From: Natronosporangium hydrolyticum
GTDB taxonomy: Bacteria > Actinomycetota > Actinomycetes > Mycobacteriales > Micromonosporaceae
DNA: 64,000 bases
Assembly: GCF_016925615.1 (NCBI RefSeq)
Contig: NZ_CP070499.1
Location: forward strand, 4,402,001 to 4,466,000
Direction: 5' to 3'
A model generated the notes under the pieces. It was not told the DNA's origin. It saw only the letters and a list, made by a program, of their open reading frames with translations, and did not search any database. Made by a program: the position numbers and the translations under genes. This document shows positions 36,621-45,254 of the stretch, in pieces. How positions within the stretch are numbered: the stretch's first letter is position 1; every line of letters starts with the position of its first letter.

Positions 36621-36657
36621 TGCGGTAAGTTGCGTCGATTGTTGCATCGTTTTGCGA
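36621..36657 (+). promoter_or_regulatory. phased TTGCG-like repeats between crtI and crtB
   Basis: Between the divergent crtI and crtB genes, GTTGCGTCGATT (36629-36640) is followed directly by GTTGCATCGTTT (36641-36652), two mismatches in 12. Four TGCG/TGCA cores fall at 36621, 36631, 36643 and 36653, a spacing of 10-12 bases, close to one helix turn. CarH-type repressors bind tandem repeats of about 11 bp upstream of carotenoid genes, so this is a candidate operator for the regulator encoded in the crtI operon. The link is inference. Confidence 0.45.
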
Positions 36658-36665
36658 GGGGGTTG

Positions 36666-37586
36666 GTGATCGTGGAGCCAGCGCTCGCCGCCGCTTACCA
36701 GCGGTGCCGGCAGCTGCATCGACACCACGGGCGGACGTACTACCTGGCCACTCGCCTGCTGCCCAGGCACAAGCGACCACATGTCCACGCTTTATATGGT
36801 TTTACCCGATATGCCGATGAGATCGTGGACAGAACCGAAGATCTCCCCCCGGATAAGCGGGCCGAACGGTTCCGGGAGTGGTCGGAGACCTTCCTCGCCG
36901 GCCTCGCCGGTGCACCGGTCACCGATCCGCTGCTGCCCGCGGTGCTGCACACGATCGACGCCTGCCAGCTCGACCCCGACGACTTCGCCGCCTTCCTCAA
37001 GAGCATGGCGATGGACCTCACGGTCACCGAGTACCAGACCTACGAGGAGCTGCTCTCCTACATGGAGGGTTCCGCGGCGGTGATCGGCACGATGATGCTG
37101 CCCATCCTCGACCCGACCGACCCGGCAGCCGCCCGCGGACCCGCCCGCGAGCTGGGGTTGGCGTTCCAGCTCACCAACTTCATCCGGGATGTCGGCGAGG
37201 ACCTCGACCGGGGCCGCATCTACCTGCCGCAGCAGGACCTGGCCCGGTTCGGGGTCACCCCCGCCGGGCTGCGGGCCGCTGCCGCGCGCGGCAGCGCCGA
37301 TCCCGCGATCCGGTCGCTGATCCGCTATCAGGTGACCCGGGCACACCAGCACTACGCCGCCGCCGCACCCGGCGTCACCATGCTCACGCCCAGCTCACAG
37401 GCGTGCATCCGGGCCGCCTATCACCTGTACGCGGAGATCCTCACCGAGGTCGCCCGGGTCGACTTCGACGTATTCCGCCGCCGCGCGGTGGTACCGCGTG
37501 CCCGGCGGGCGCGGCTGGCCGCCCGTAGCCTGCTCACCCGAGCCGGGACCCCGGTCACCCCACCCGGCGCCCGGAGGCCGGCATGA
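36666..37586 (+). CDS. crtB: phytoene synthase
   Basis: A 306-residue squalene/phytoene synthase joining two GGPP molecules. The two aspartate-rich motifs are YGFTRYADEIVDRTEDL (about 40) and FIRDVGEDLDRGRIYLPQQD (about 170-190). The GTG at 36666 is chosen because GAGGGG lies about six bases upstream. The gene starts the second carotenoid operon and overlaps the photolyase gene by four bases. No GGPP synthase gene is present nearby, so substrate must come from elsewhere in the genome. Confidence 0.93.
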   Translation: MIVEPALAAAYQRCRQLHRHHGRTYYLATRLLPRHKRPHVHALYGFTRYADEIVDRTEDLPPDKRAERFREWSETFLAGLAGAPVTDPLLPAVLHTIDACQLDPDDFAAFLKSMAMDLTVTEYQTYEELLSYMEGSAAVIGTMMLPILDPTDPAAARGPARELGLAFQLTNFIRDVGEDLDRGRIYLPQQDLARFGVTPAGLRAAAARGSADPAIRSLIRYQVTRAHQHYAAAAPGVTMLTPSSQACIRAAYHLYAEILTEVARVDFDVFRRRAVVPRARRARLAARSLLTRAGTPVTPPGARRPA

Positions 37587-38944
37587 CCCGGGAGGCCACG
37601 CCCGCCGTGCTGCTGTTCACCCGCGATCTACGGCTCGACGACAATCCGGCGCTCGCCGCCGCCGCCCGCGGGCCGGTGCTCCCGCTGTTCGTGGTGGACC
37701 CCCGGCTACCCGCCGGCGAAAACCGGCGCCACTTCCTCGCCGAGTGCCTGACCGACCTGCGGGAGTCGCTCCGGCAGCGCGGCGCCGACCTGCTGGTCCG
37801 GCGAGGTGACCCGGTTCACGAAGCGATCTCGCTCGCGAAACAGATCGGCGCGGGCGCCATCCATCTCGCCGAGGATGTCAGCGGCTACGCCACCCGCCGG
37901 CAGCGGCGGCTCCTGACGGCGGCCGACTCCGCCCGGCTCACCGTCCACCTGCATCCGGGCATCACCGTGGTGCCCGCGGGCGACCTGGTGCCGGCCAGCG
38001 GCGACCACTACCGGGTCTTCACGCCTTACTTCCGAGCCTGGCGACAGATCCGCTGGCGGGATCCAGCGGCCGCACCGGCGGCGCTGTCGCTGCCACCCGG
38101 CGCCGCTGACCTCCCTCGCCAGGAACCAGCCGCCGCGCTGGGCCGGATCCGCGCGACCGCCCGGACCCTGCCCACCGGCGGCGAGTCGGCGGCGGAGGCC
38201 GCGTTTCGGCAGTTCGGTCGCTACGCCGCCGAGTACCCCGAGCGGCAGGACGACCTCGCCGCCGACCGCACCTCCCGGTTCAGCGCGTACCTCCACTTCG
38301 GGGCGCTGTCGGCGCGCCGAGTGGCGACCTCGCCGGCCATGCCCGAGGCGCTGGTCCGCCAGTTCTGCTGGCGCGACTTCCACCACCAGGTGCTGGCGGC
38401 CTTTCCGGCGCTGCCCTGGGAGCCGTACCGGCGGCGCGCGGACACCCCCGACGGCGTGGACCGCGGCGGCGCCGCCCCCGCCGACGCCGACACCCTGGCG
38501 CAGTGGCGGGAGGGCAGCACCGGGCTGCCGATCGTGGACGCCGGGATGCGGCAGCTGCAGGCCGAGGGGTTCCTCCCCAACCGGGCCCGGCTGATCACCG
38601 CCACCTACCTGGTGAAGCGGCTGCGGGGCGACTGGCGCGACGGCGCCGCCTGGTACGACGACCAGCTGGTCGACGCCGACCTGGCCAACAACTACGGCAA
38701 CTGGCAGTGGGTCGCCGGCACCGGCAACGACACCCGGCCGCACCGAGGTTTCAACCCGCTCCGGCAGGCGTCCCGGTTCGACCCGGCGGGTGAGTACGTG
38801 CGCCGGTGGCTGCCCGAACTGGCCGAGGTGACCGGCCCGCAGGTGCATGAACCGTGGCGGCTGCCGGAGCCGGTACGCCGCGGGCTGCGCTACCCGATGC
38901 TCGACCCTGCGACCCTCGACCCCGCGACCCCCCGGAGCCGCTGA
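37583..38944 (+). CDS. phr: deoxyribodipyrimidine photolyase
   Basis: A 453-residue class I photolyase/cryptochrome-family protein that repairs UV-induced pyrimidine dimers using blue light. The N-terminal antenna domain starts AVLLFTRDLRLDDNPAL. The FAD domain includes SRFSAYLHFGALSARRV, WREGSTGLPIVDAGMRQLQA and NNYGNWQWVAGTGNDTRPHR, the last covering the flavin and dimer pocket. It sits inside the carotenoid operon, which suggests joint induction by light. Confidence 0.95.
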   Translation: MTREATPAVLLFTRDLRLDDNPALAAAARGPVLPLFVVDPRLPAGENRRHFLAECLTDLRESLRQRGADLLVRRGDPVHEAISLAKQIGAGAIHLAEDVSGYATRRQRRLLTAADSARLTVHLHPGITVVPAGDLVPASGDHYRVFTPYFRAWRQIRWRDPAAAPAALSLPPGAADLPRQEPAAALGRIRATARTLPTGGESAAEAAFRQFGRYAAEYPERQDDLAADRTSRFSAYLHFGALSARRVATSPAMPEALVRQFCWRDFHHQVLAAFPALPWEPYRRRADTPDGVDRGGAAPADADTLAQWREGSTGLPIVDAGMRQLQAEGFLPNRARLITATYLVKRLRGDWRDGAAWYDDQLVDADLANNYGNWQWVAGTGNDTRPHRGFNPLRQASRFDPAGEYVRRWLPELAEVTGPQVHEPWRLPEPVRRGLRYPMLDPATLDPATPRSR

Positions 38945-39315
38945 TGGACCGCTGGCACTACGTGTTGATTCTCGCCGCCTGTCTGCTGATCACTCTGCCG
39001 CTGGAGCTGCTGCCGGGGGTGCGGGTGTACCGGCGGCCGAAGCTGCTGCTCGCCAGCATCGCCCCGGTTCTGGTGATCTTCGTCGGCTGGGACCTGCTCG
39101 CCTACCACCACGGCCACTGGTGGTTCTCCGACCAGTACACCCTCGGCCCCCGGCTGGCCGGCCTACCGCTGGAAGAGTGGCTCTTCTTCGTCGTCGTGCC
39201 GCTGTGCGCGCTGCTGACCTACGAGGCGGTCGGCTCGGTGCTGGCGCGCGGGCGAGGGGCGGCCGCCCGCCGGGCCACCGCCGCCCCGACCACCGCCGGA
39301 GGTTCGGATGCCTGA
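38944..39315 (+). CDS. crtYc: lycopene cyclase subunit CrtYc
   Basis: A 123-residue membrane protein with three hydrophobic helices and the signature LPLEEWLFFVVVPLCALLTY (about 73-92). It is one half of the heterodimeric actinobacterial lycopene cyclase that forms beta or epsilon end rings. Its start overlaps the photolyase stop (TGATG) and its end overlaps crtYd by eight bases, coupling the two subunits. Confidence 0.9.
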   Translation: MDRWHYVLILAACLLITLPLELLPGVRVYRRPKLLLASIAPVLVIFVGWDLLAYHHGHWWFSDQYTLGPRLAGLPLEEWLFFVVVPLCALLTYEAVGSVLARGRGAAARRATAAPTTAGGSDA

Positions 39316-39691
39316 CCTGCCGCTGTACACCGTCGCCGCGGTGGCGGCGCCGCTGCTGGTGGTGGCGCTGGAGCTGCTGGTGCTGCGCACCGGCCTGTTC
39401 CGGACCCTGCGCTACTGGCTGACCATGCTGATCGTGCTCGGGTTCCAGATCCCGGTCGACGGCTGGCTGACCAAGCCGCAGGGCACGGTGGTGCTCTACG
39501 ACGAGGCGCAGATCCTCGGCATCCGGGCGCCGGTGTCGTTCCCGATCGAAGATTTCGGGTTCGGCTTCGCGATGGTGACCCTGACCGTGCTGCTGTGGCG
39601 CTGGCTGCGCAATCGTGAGCAACGCCGGCCGGCCCCGCCCGCGGCGGCCCAGCAGTCGCCGGCCCGGACCGCGGAGCAGGCAAGTGCGTGA
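39308..39691 (+). CDS. crtYd: lycopene cyclase subunit CrtYd
   Basis: A 127-residue membrane protein with three hydrophobic helices and the partner signature FPIEDFGFGFAMVTLTVLLW (about 78-97). It pairs with CrtYc to cyclise lycopene. The last 25 residues are a Pro/Ala-rich tail of no clear function. It overlaps the acyltransferase gene by eight bases. Confidence 0.9.
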   Translation: MPDLPLYTVAAVAAPLLVVALELLVLRTGLFRTLRYWLTMLIVLGFQIPVDGWLTKPQGTVVLYDEAQILGIRAPVSFPIEDFGFGFAMVTLTVLLWRWLRNREQRRPAPPAAAQQSPARTAEQASA

Positions 39692-40379
39692 GCGGAGCCC
39701 GACCGCCAGCGCGATGTTCCAGGGCTTCCGGTGGCTGGTCCGGCAGAGCCTGCGCGGCGTGTGGTGGCGCGGCGACCCGCCCGCCGGGCCGTTCGTCTGG
39801 GCCGCCAACCACCACAGCTGGTGGGATCCGTTCATAGCCGCCGCGTTGCTGGAACGGTGGCGACGGGTCGGGTGCCTCCTGCTCTCCCAGACCAATCTGG
39901 AGCGCTACCGGTTCATCGAACGGCTCGGCGGTTTCGGCACCGGCGAGTACCGGCGCGGGTTGTCCTATCTACGCGCCGGCCGGGTGCTGATCATCTTCCC
40001 CGAGGGGGAGCTGCGGCCGCCCGGGCCGCTGGGCCGGTTGGCCGGCGGCGCCGGCTGGTTCGCTCACACCGCCAAGGTTCCGCTCTACGCCGTCGCCACC
40101 CGGGTGGTGGTGCGCGGCCAGCAGGCCCCGGAGGCGTACCTGTCGCTGGCGCAGGTCGCGCCGCCGACCGGGCTGGCCTCCCGCGACGCCGCCCGGGAGC
40201 TGACCGGCCGGCTGACCACGACGCTCACCGACGAGCTGGCCGCCCTCGACGCGGCAGTGGCCAGTGCGGACCCGCGGCAGCCGCTGCCCGGCTTCACCCG
40301 CGCGGTGGCGGGCCGGCGCAGTTGGGACGAGCGGATCGACCGAGTCCACCGGTGGTTGCCGTGGCGCCCGGAGCGGTGA
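39684..40379 (+). CDS. PlsC-like acyltransferase of the carotenoid operon
   Basis: A 231-residue membrane-associated acyltransferase with the block I motif N-H-x4-D in VWAANHHSWWDPFIAAAL (about 39-56) and block III in VLIIFPEGELRPPGPLG (about 98-114). These are the catalytic and substrate sites of the PlsC family. It is encoded between the cyclase genes and a glycosyltransferase, so it may acylate a sugar on the carotenoid rather than a phospholipid. The GTG at 39684 overlaps crtYd; the Met at 39714 is an alternative. Confidence 0.82.
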   Translation: MRERSPTASAMFQGFRWLVRQSLRGVWWRGDPPAGPFVWAANHHSWWDPFIAAALLERWRRVGCLLLSQTNLERYRFIERLGGFGTGEYRRGLSYLRAGRVLIIFPEGELRPPGPLGRLAGGAGWFAHTAKVPLYAVATRVVVRGQQAPEAYLSLAQVAPPTGLASRDAARELTGRLTTTLTDELAALDAAVASADPRQPLPGFTRAVAGRRSWDERIDRVHRWLPWRPER

Positions 40380-41467
40380 CTCGGATGGGCGGCGCCCTGC
40401 CCGCGCTGGTCGCCGGCTTCCACCTGACCAAGACCGTCGGGTTGCTGGACAATCTGGCCAGTTTCCCGGTCCTCGGCCGGCGCCCGAGCGCCGCCCCACC
40501 GCTGCCGCGGGTTTCGTTGCTGGTCCCGGCCCGCGACGAGGCCGACCGGCTGCCGCGGTGCCTGCCTGGCCTGCTGGCCCAGCCCGCCGCCGAGGTGCTG
40601 GTCTGCGACGACGAGTCCACCGACGACACCGCCGGGGTGGTCCGCCGCGCCGCCGCTGACGACCCCCGGCTGCGGCTGGTGCCGGGCACCCCGCGCCCGC
40701 CCGGCTGGATCGGCAAGAGCTGGGCCTGCCACCAGCTCGCCGCCGCGGCCACCGGCGACCTGCTGGTCTTCTGCGACGCCGACGTGCTGCTCCAACCGGG
40801 AGCGCTCGCCGCGCTGTGGGCGGAGCTGACCCGCCAGCGCAGCGAGGTCTTCTCGGTCTTCCCCCGGCAGCAGACCGGGACGCTCGGCGAGCGGCTGCTG
40901 GTGCCGCTGATCGACGAGGTGCTGCTCAGCTTCCTGCCGCACCGGTTGTTGTCGCTGCCGGTGCCCGCCGCCGCCACCGCCAACGGTCAGCTGCTCGCCT
41001 TCCGCCGTTCGGCGTACCAGGCGATCGGCGGGCACCGCGCGGTGGCGGACCGGATCGTGGAAGATCTGGCGTTGGGGCGGCTGGCGCGGCGACGCGGCCT
41101 CCGGCTGGGCCTGGCGCTCGGCGGCGACCTGGTCAGCGCCCGGATGTACGACGGGTACCCGCAGACCGTACGCGGGCTGGGGAAGAGCATGCGCGAGGCG
41201 CACGGTGACCGGGACGCGTTGCTACTGGCGAGCCTGGGCTGGCACCTGCTCGCCTACACGGTCCCGTGGCTGCGGTGGCGGTCCGCGCCCGGCTGGCGGC
41301 TCGCCGCGACTCTCAGCGTCGCCCAACGGCTGTTGGTCAACGCCAAGACCGGGCGGGGCAGCCCGTGGGAGGCGCTGCTGGTGCCGGTGACCGCCCCGGC
41401 GGCGATCCCGGTCTACCTGCTGGCGGCCCGACGCCGGGCGCGTTGGCGGGGACGGAGCTACCCGTGA
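40376..41467 (+). CDS. family 2 glycosyltransferase of the carotenoid operon
   Basis: About 363 residues with a GT-A fold: VSLLVPARDEADRLPRCLPG (about 45-64), AEVLVCDDESTDDTAGVVRR with the first Asp pair, GDLLVFCDADVLLQPGALAA with the DxD motif, and a late DRIVEDLALGRLARRRGLRL (ED acid). C-terminal hydrophobic segments anchor it in the membrane. The arrangement resembles CrtQ-like enzymes that transfer sugar to carotenoid ends. The start is the GTG at 40376, overlapping the previous stop; the ATG at 40385 is also possible. Confidence 0.83.
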   Translation: MTRMGGALPALVAGFHLTKTVGLLDNLASFPVLGRRPSAAPPLPRVSLLVPARDEADRLPRCLPGLLAQPAAEVLVCDDESTDDTAGVVRRAAADDPRLRLVPGTPRPPGWIGKSWACHQLAAAATGDLLVFCDADVLLQPGALAALWAELTRQRSEVFSVFPRQQTGTLGERLLVPLIDEVLLSFLPHRLLSLPVPAAATANGQLLAFRRSAYQAIGGHRAVADRIVEDLALGRLARRRGLRLGLALGGDLVSARMYDGYPQTVRGLGKSMREAHGDRDALLLASLGWHLLAYTVPWLRWRSAPGWRLAATLSVAQRLLVNAKTGRGSPWEALLVPVTAPAAIPVYLLAARRRARWRGRSYP

Positions 41468-42630
41468 CGGCGCCGACCCTGCGGAGCCCGGCGCGGTTGC
41501 CGCAGCCGCCGGGGCATCCGGTCATCGGCCACCTGTGGCCGTGGACCTTCGCCCCGGTGCCGCTGTTAGCGGCGGGCGCCCGCACCGGCGAGGTGTTCCG
41601 GCTACGGTTGTGGCGGTCGACGCTGGTCGGCTACCGTCCAGAGTGGAACCGGGCAGTCCTCGGCGACCTGGACACGTTCCGCAGCCGGGGCAGTCTCAGC
41701 GGCCTGACGCCGTACCTCGCCGACGGCGTGGTCCACACCGACCTGCCGGCGCACGCCCCGCACCGGCGGGCCCTCAACCCGCATTTCCACAGCCAGGCGG
41801 TGCGGCAGCTCACCGATCGGCTGCGGGCCGCCGTCCAGTCAGGGTTGCCGGGGCGCTACTTCGACGCGTTGCCGTGGGCCGGCAGCGTGGTCCGCCGGAT
41901 GCTCTCCGCCGCGCTCTTCGGCGACCGCATCCCGCAATCGTTACTCGAGCGCTTCCTGGCCCCGCTGCACCGGCCCAACCCGGCGCCGCTGCTGCCCCGG
42001 CCAAGGCTGTTCCGGCGGATGAACACGGCGATCGCCGCGGTGGTCGCCGACCCCGTGCCGGGCACGCTCGCCGCCGCGGTGGCGGGAGAGGCGGCCGCCG
42101 GCGGTGACCTGGACCCGGTCGCCGAGCTGCGGGTGGCGCTCGCCGCCGGCTACGACACCACCGCGCACACGCTGGCGTGGACACTGTGGTGGCTGGCCGG
42201 TTCGCCGGCGTGGCGGGATCCGGAGTCACTGCCGATGGTGCTCGACGAGATCCTGCGGCTCTATCCGGCCGGGTGGTTGGGCAGTCGGGTCGCGGCCCGG
42301 GACACGGAGGTCTGCGGGGTGGCGATCCCCGCCGGCACCATGGTCTGCTACTCGCCCTACCTCACCCACCGGGATCCGGGCCTGTGGCCGGAGCCCGACC
42401 AGTTCCGGCCCGACCGGTTCACCGCCGGCCGGCCGGCCTGGGGTTTCATCCCGTTCGCCGCCGGCCGGCGCACCTGCCTGGGCGCCCAGCTGGCGCGGGC
42501 CATGCTGACCTGCGCCAGTGAGCCGTTCCTCGCCGGGCCGCTGCGACAGCTCAACGGCGACCCGTCGGTGGTCGCCGGGATCACCCTGCGGCCGCACGGT
42601 CCGCTGTGGCTGTCCTGGCGGGGCGAGTAA
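41464..42630 (+). CDS. cytochrome P450, putative carotenoid hydroxylase
   Basis: A 388-residue P450. The oxygen-binding helix I is ALAAGYDTTAHTLAWTLWWL (about 220). The ExxR is EILRLYPAGWLGSRVA (about 260). The heme loop is FIPFAAGRRTCLGAQLARAM with the Cys ligand (about 338). Carotenoid-ring hydroxylation by P450s (CYP175-like) is known, and its place at the end of the crt operon fits that role. It would supply the hydroxyl used by the glycosyltransferase. Substrate is inferred from context. Confidence 0.85.
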   Translation: MTAPTLRSPARLPQPPGHPVIGHLWPWTFAPVPLLAAGARTGEVFRLRLWRSTLVGYRPEWNRAVLGDLDTFRSRGSLSGLTPYLADGVVHTDLPAHAPHRRALNPHFHSQAVRQLTDRLRAAVQSGLPGRYFDALPWAGSVVRRMLSAALFGDRIPQSLLERFLAPLHRPNPAPLLPRPRLFRRMNTAIAAVVADPVPGTLAAAVAGEAAAGGDLDPVAELRVALAAGYDTTAHTLAWTLWWLAGSPAWRDPESLPMVLDEILRLYPAGWLGSRVAARDTEVCGVAIPAGTMVCYSPYLTHRDPGLWPEPDQFRPDRFTAGRPAWGFIPFAAGRRTCLGAQLARAMLTCASEPFLAGPLRQLNGDPSVVAGITLRPHGPLWLSWRGE

Positions 42631-42682
42631 CTGGCCGGCCGGCGCCTGACCCCGCCTGGGACAATGCGAGTACGGTTCCACC

Positions 42683-43612
42683 GTGTCCTGGTTACCCCTG
42701 CCGTTGATCCGGCGCTGCCAACGCCTGGCGTACCGCTTCTGGTGCCGGCTGCAACGCCGTCACGGGTCGGTGCGCCGGCTGGTCCGGGCCGGTAAGCGCT
42801 ACCGGCAGGCCGACGGGCGGCGGCTCGCGGCCGCGGTCAGCTACTACGGCTTCTTCGCGACCTTCGCGATGGTGCTGCTGGGCTTCGCCGCACTCGGATA
42901 CGTGGTCGACGATCCCGGCGTGCAGGGGGCGGTGCAGCGGTTCCTGGACGAGAACCTGCCCCGGGTGGACACCGACGCGGTCCGCGACGCCCGGGAGGCG
43001 ACCGGCCTGATCGCCTTCGCCAGTCTGCTGGTGATCGGCCTGTTGTGGGTGGACTCGCTGCGCTCGTCGGTGCGGGCGATCTGGCGGATCGAGGAGTACC
43101 CGGGCGGATTCTTCCGTCGCTGGTTCATCGACGGGCTGGCGCTGGTGGGGCTGGGGACCCTGCTGGCGGTCTCGCTCACCGTCGCGCTCGGCGCCGAGGC
43201 GCTGCTGGGCTGGCTGGTGGAGCTGATCCGGGCCGGCGAGTTGGCGCCGGCGGAGTGGCTGCTGCTGGTGGTCCGGTTCGGGCTGAACTTCAGCGTCAAC
43301 ACCATCCTGGCGATCGCGGCGCTGACGCTGCTGCCACGGCTGCGGATGCCGCTGCGTCGGGTGCTCCCGCCGGCGCTGCTGGTCGCCGCGGGCGCGGAGT
43401 TCCTGACCTCGGTGGGGCGGCTGGTGGTGGACCGGGCCGAGTACAACCCGGCGTTCCAGGTGGTGGCCGGCGCCGCCGGGCTGCTGGTGTTCCTGCTGAT
43501 CCTGAACCAGTTGATCTTGTTTGCGGCGTCGCTCACCGCGACCGCGGAGCAGGGCCGGGTCGTCGACCTGGCGCGCCGCAACGGGTTGCGGGGCAGCTAC
43601 TACGCGTCCTGA
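42683..43612 (+). CDS. YihY/BrkB-family membrane protein
   Basis: A 309-residue polytopic membrane protein with about six helices. The family hallmarks AAAVSYYGFFATFAMVLLGF (about 49-68) and the later ALTLLPRLRMPLRRVLPPAL and LLVFLLILNQLILFAASLTA are clear. BrkB/YihY proteins were once called ribonuclease BN and are of uncertain transport or membrane-structure function. It starts with GTG 52 bp after the P450 stop and may be the last gene of that transcript. It ends convergent with, and overlapping by 13 bases, the next gene. Confidence 0.88.
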   Translation: MSWLPLPLIRRCQRLAYRFWCRLQRRHGSVRRLVRAGKRYRQADGRRLAAAVSYYGFFATFAMVLLGFAALGYVVDDPGVQGAVQRFLDENLPRVDTDAVRDAREATGLIAFASLLVIGLLWVDSLRSSVRAIWRIEEYPGGFFRRWFIDGLALVGLGTLLAVSLTVALGAEALLGWLVELIRAGELAPAEWLLLVVRFGLNFSVNTILAIAALTLLPRLRMPLRRVLPPALLVAAGAEFLTSVGRLVVDRAEYNPAFQVVAGAAGLLVFLLILNQLILFAASLTATAEQGRVVDLARRNGLRGSYYAS

Positions 43613-44019
43613 TCGATCATCCGGGGCGCCGCGGCGAGCGCCCAGATGACGAAGATGGCCAGCGCGATCACCACCAGCGACCAGAGCGGGTAGTAGGGCA
43701 AGAAGAAGAAGTTCGCGACCGCCACCACGATGGCCAGCGCGATGCCGACCACCCGCGCCCACATCGCGCCGGTGAAGATCGCGAGGCCGACCAGGAAGAC
43801 CACCACGCCGATGCCGAGATGGATCCAGCCCCACGTGGTCACGTCGATCTCGTAGGCATACTCCGGGCTGACCACGAAGAAGTCCTCCGCAGCGAGCGCC
43901 GCGATGCCCATCAGCGCCTGCCAGAAGCCGATGATCAGCATCACGGTGGCGCCGAAGACCAGACCACCGATCGCCCAGCCGCGGGCCCGCTGACTCTGCG
44001 GTGCGCTCGCGTGCGCCAT
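43600..44019 (-). CDS. DUF7144-like four-helix membrane protein
   Basis: About 139 residues with four hydrophobic helices (about 15-38, 63-80, 84-105, 110-130). It contains MLIIGFWQALMGIAALAAED and TWGWIHLGIGVVVFLVGLAI, a pattern shared by small actinobacterial membrane proteins annotated DUF7144. Function is unknown. I prefer the Met at 44019 over 44043. It lies 20 bases downstream of the GT4 glycosyltransferase stop and may be read with it. Confidence 0.75.
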   Translation of the reverse strand: MAHASAPQSQRARGWAIGGLVFGATVMLIIGFWQALMGIAALAAEDFFVVSPEYAYEIDVTTWGWIHLGIGVVVFLVGLAIFTGAMWARVVGIALAIVVAVANFFFLPYYPLWSLVVIALAIFVIWALAAAPRMIDQDA

Positions 44020-44039
44020 GACGAACCCCCTCGGATCGG

Positions 44040-45254
44040 TCACCTCCCCTGAGCGTACGCGAGAGTAGTCCGCTTTTGAGACGGTTTGCCGGGAAGGTCG
44101 ATCCCGATCGCCTCGTAGTAGTGGTCCAGCAGCAGGTCGCCGATCGCCGACCAGCTCCGCCCGGCGACCGATTCCCGCGCCGCCCGGGCGTATGCGTCCC
44201 GACGCCCCGGATCGGCCCGCAGCCCCGCCACCACCGCCGCGATCGCACCAGCATCCGCCGGCGGCACCAACGCGCCGGTCAGCCCCGGCGTCACCAGATC
44301 CATCGGACCGCCGGCCGCCGGCGCCACCACCGGCACCCCACTCGCCAGCGCCTCCTGCACCGTCTGCCCGAACGTCTCATGCGGACCCGTATGCGCGAAC
44401 ACGTCCAGGCTGGCGTAGATCCGCGCCAGCTGGTGGCCGTGCCGCTCCCCGAGGAAGACCGCCCCGGGCAGCGCCCGCGCCAACGCCGGCCGGCTCGGAC
44501 CGTCCCCCACGACCACCACCCGCACCCCCGGCAGCCGGCATACCGCACCGAGCAGCTCCACCCGCTTCTCCGGGGCGAGCCGCCCGACGTACCCCACCAG
44601 CAACTCGCCGCCCGGCGCCAGCAGCCGCCGCAGCCGCTCGCTGCGCCGCGCCGGGGAGAACCGGTCGAGGTCGACCCCGCGTGGCCACAGCCGCACCCGC
44701 TCGATGCCCTGAGCCGACAGCGCCGCCGCCGCAGCCTTGGACGGAGCCAGGGTCAGATCGGCGGTGTTGTGGATCCGCCGCAGCCAGCGCCACGCCAGAA
44801 TCTCCGCGGGCGCCCGCCGCCCCGCCAACATCTCCGCGGGCGCGCGCCGCCACCGGCCCGGCCCGTAGAGCCGCAGGTACGCAGCCATGTCGGTCTGGTA
44901 GACCGCCACCGTGGGCAGGCCCAGCGACGCCGCGAGACCACCCCCGCGGGCCCCGAGCACAAACGGGCTCGCCAGGTGCACCACATCCGGGGCGTGGGCG
45001 ATCAGCGCGTCGGTGAGCGCCGGCCCCGGCACCCCGATCCGGAACCCGCGGTAGCCCGGGGTGGGCACACTCGGCACCCGCACCACCGGGTACGGACGCG
45101 GGCCGGCCACCCGCCGCCGGGTCGATGCCGGAGCCGGGGCGATCACCAGCGGCTGGTGCCCGGCGCGGTACAGGTGGTCGGCGACCCGGCCGACGGAGTT
45201 CGCCACCCCGTTGACGTCCGGCGCGAAAGACTCGGTGATCAGCGCGATCCGCAT
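44040..45254 (-). CDS. GT4 glycosyltransferase, MgtA/PimB-like
   Basis: A 404-residue GT-B enzyme. The N-terminal RIALITESFAPDVNGVANSV is typical of actinobacterial mannosyltransferases acting on lipid acceptors. The donor site carries LLVGYVGRLAPEKRVELLGA and the E-x7-E motif in GPHETFGQTVQEALASGVPV (about 320). Between about 135 and 155 a short unit RAPAE(M/I)LA occurs twice, a local duplication of about 30 bp. It probably makes a mannosylated envelope lipid, although a carotenoid acceptor cannot be excluded given the neighbours. Confidence 0.85.
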   Translation of the reverse strand: MRIALITESFAPDVNGVANSVGRVADHLYRAGHQPLVIAPAPASTRRRVAGPRPYPVVRVPSVPTPGYRGFRIGVPGPALTDALIAHAPDVVHLASPFVLGARGGGLAASLGLPTVAVYQTDMAAYLRLYGPGRWRRAPAEMLAGRRAPAEILAWRWLRRIHNTADLTLAPSKAAAAALSAQGIERVRLWPRGVDLDRFSPARRSERLRRLLAPGGELLVGYVGRLAPEKRVELLGAVCRLPGVRVVVVGDGPSRPALARALPGAVFLGERHGHQLARIYASLDVFAHTGPHETFGQTVQEALASGVPVVAPAAGGPMDLVTPGLTGALVPPADAGAIAAVVAGLRADPGRRDAYARAARESVAGRSWSAIGDLLLDHYYEAIGIDLPGKPSQKRTTLAYAQGR

